Both the position numbers and the translations under genes were made by a program. Of a stretch of 41,643 nucleotides of DNA, positions 41,202 to 41,643 are shown one piece after another (positions within the stretch are counted from its first letter, which is position 1; every line of letters begins with the position of its first letter). The notes beneath the pieces were generated by a model that had not been told where the DNA came from, made no database searches, and saw nothing but the letters and a program-made list of their open reading frames with translations. Origin of the DNA: Chitinivorax sp. PXF-14 (GTDB lineage Bacteria; Pseudomonadota; Gammaproteobacteria; Burkholderiales; SCOH01). Location of the stretch: positions 1 through 41,643 of the forward strand of contig NZ_JBFNXJ010000025.1 of assembly GCF_040812015.1 (NCBI RefSeq), read 5' to 3'.

Positions 41202-41569
41202 AGTACAAACACATTGACGCCATGCTGCACAATTTCGGCCACTCATTCGTGAGCCTGATGAACTACGTCGATGACCAGTACATTCTTGATGTTCTGCCCG
41301 AACTCGCCCTCCATTTCCCTAGCTACGAAATCGATATCAACTTTGCTAACGGGCAGGTTTCTCCAGCGGGCGAGTACCCGGAAGTACTCCTCAAATCCAT
41401 CGCCTACTGGAAAGATTGGTTGCCAAAACACATTACCAACCAACGGCTCGAGGCAGAACGCCTATCAGACATTCGTGTCCGTTACAGGCTGACAAAAATG
41501 GGACACGAAATTATTGTTTCCACCACCGATGATCGAGGCAAAGAACATAAGGTGTTCGTCCGTGCATAA
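41198..41569 (+). CDS. Cassette 3 protein, unknown function
   Basis: 123 residues, soluble, no signal or TM. The N-terminal half is helical and aromatic (HIDAMLHNFGHSFVSLMNYV, then DVLPELALHFPSYEIDINFA). A loop with Pro/Gly (GQVSPAGEYPEVLLKSIAYW) follows, and the C-terminus is beta-rich and charged (GHEIIVSTTDDRGKEHKVFV). I recognise no family. The ATG lies only nine bases inside the cassette with no ribosome site, and it overlaps the stop of the attC2 frame. The stop codon falls within the attC3 inverse core. AT-rich like cassette 2. Confidence 0.75.
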   Translation: MKYKHIDAMLHNFGHSFVSLMNYVDDQYILDVLPELALHFPSYEIDINFANGQVSPAGEYPEVLLKSIAYWKDWLPKHITNQRLEAERLSDIRVRYRLTKMGHEIIVSTTDDRGKEHKVFVRA

Positions 41570-41643
41570 CATGGCGCTCAACCTCGCTCCCTTCGGTTGC
41601 TGGACGCCGCGCGATAAAGCCGCGCAGCGCCGGTTAGCTCTAC
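41564..41643 (+). repeat. attC3 recombination site, truncated by the window end
   Basis: It begins with GCATAAC (41564-41570) and follows attC2 with two substitutions up to the last base shown. The terminal GTTATGC would be the next bases. Near-identity to attC2 points to a resident attC family. Confidence 0.88.

Larger units (their letters stand above)
39194..41643. mobile_element. Integron: intI, attI and start of a cassette array
   Basis: Canonical layout: intI on the minus strand, then attI, then cassettes all oriented away from it (plus strand). Cassette 1 spans about 40297-40826, cassette 2 about 40827-41188, and cassette 3 begins at 41189 and is cut by the window end within its attC. 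No transposon, resistance gene or plasmid marker adjoins it, and attC2 and attC3 are nearly identical, which fits a sedentary chromosomal integron. How many more cassettes follow is unknown. Confidence 0.93.

Noticed and set aside
1-41643. CRISPR arrays, tRNA or rRNA genes, riboswitches
   Set aside because: I looked for regularly spaced repeats, tRNA cloverleaf ends and conserved leader motifs on both strands and saw none. A covariance-model search would be needed to exclude small RNAs.

Overview
The window reads as a GC-rich betaproteobacterial chromosome. Gene content (MtfA peptidase, MocR regulator, porin/PBP-like pairs, RND, Emr and Mac pumps, a chromosomal-type integron) and protein texture suggest Neisseriales (Chromobacteriaceae or Chitinibacteraceae). 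That placement is inference from recognition, not from a search.

Layout. (1) 101-5819, minus strand: a four-gene operon of a TetR-family regulator with two successive HTH domains, an RND adaptor, an RND pump and a free methionine-(R)-sulfoxide reductase. It ends in a clean terminator and starts beside a cluster of palindromic half-sites. (2) 5990-11563, plus strand: a chemoreceptor followed by two tandem copies of a porin plus small PBP-like periplasmic protein, closed by a UUCG terminator. (3) 11563-13950: a decayed LysR remnant and htpG with a plausible sigma-32 promoter. (4) 13946-16373: cupin and AhpD-like genes divergent from a MocR regulator. (5) 16581-24683: iron-linked genes. These are a TonB-dependent receptor behind a Fur-like box and, behind a second Fur-like box, a DUF4198 / ApbE-DUF2271 / PepSY-TM operon. 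DUF1877, a small membrane protein, an 81-residue protein and a GNAT lie between them. (6) 24893-30390: a Tat lipoprotein of the intradiol dioxygenase fold, then a TolC / MacA / ABC ATPase / FtsX-like permease operon. (7) 30689-34199: an orphan 7TM sensor kinase, an acidic helical protein and MtfA. (8) 34201-39102: a MarR regulator with two matching palindromes, driving NodT/EmrA/EmrB. (9) 39194-41643: an integron with intI, LexA box, attI and three gene cassettes. The third attC is cut by the window end, so the array almost certainly continues.

The points most worth following are these. First, in the integron, reading frames run through the attC sites and end overlapping the next cassette's start codon, as if translation were handed from cassette to cassette. 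Second, the first cassette encodes what looks like a stand-alone EF-Tu domain-III-like barrel. Third, a TetR regulator with tandem DNA-binding domains faces a multi-half-site operator. Fourth, the duplicated chemoreceptor/porin/PBP locus has no ABC transporter.

Composition seems to shift: the first 11 kb is less GC-rich than 12-39 kb, and the cassettes are clearly more AT-rich than both. I judged this by eye and did not compute it.
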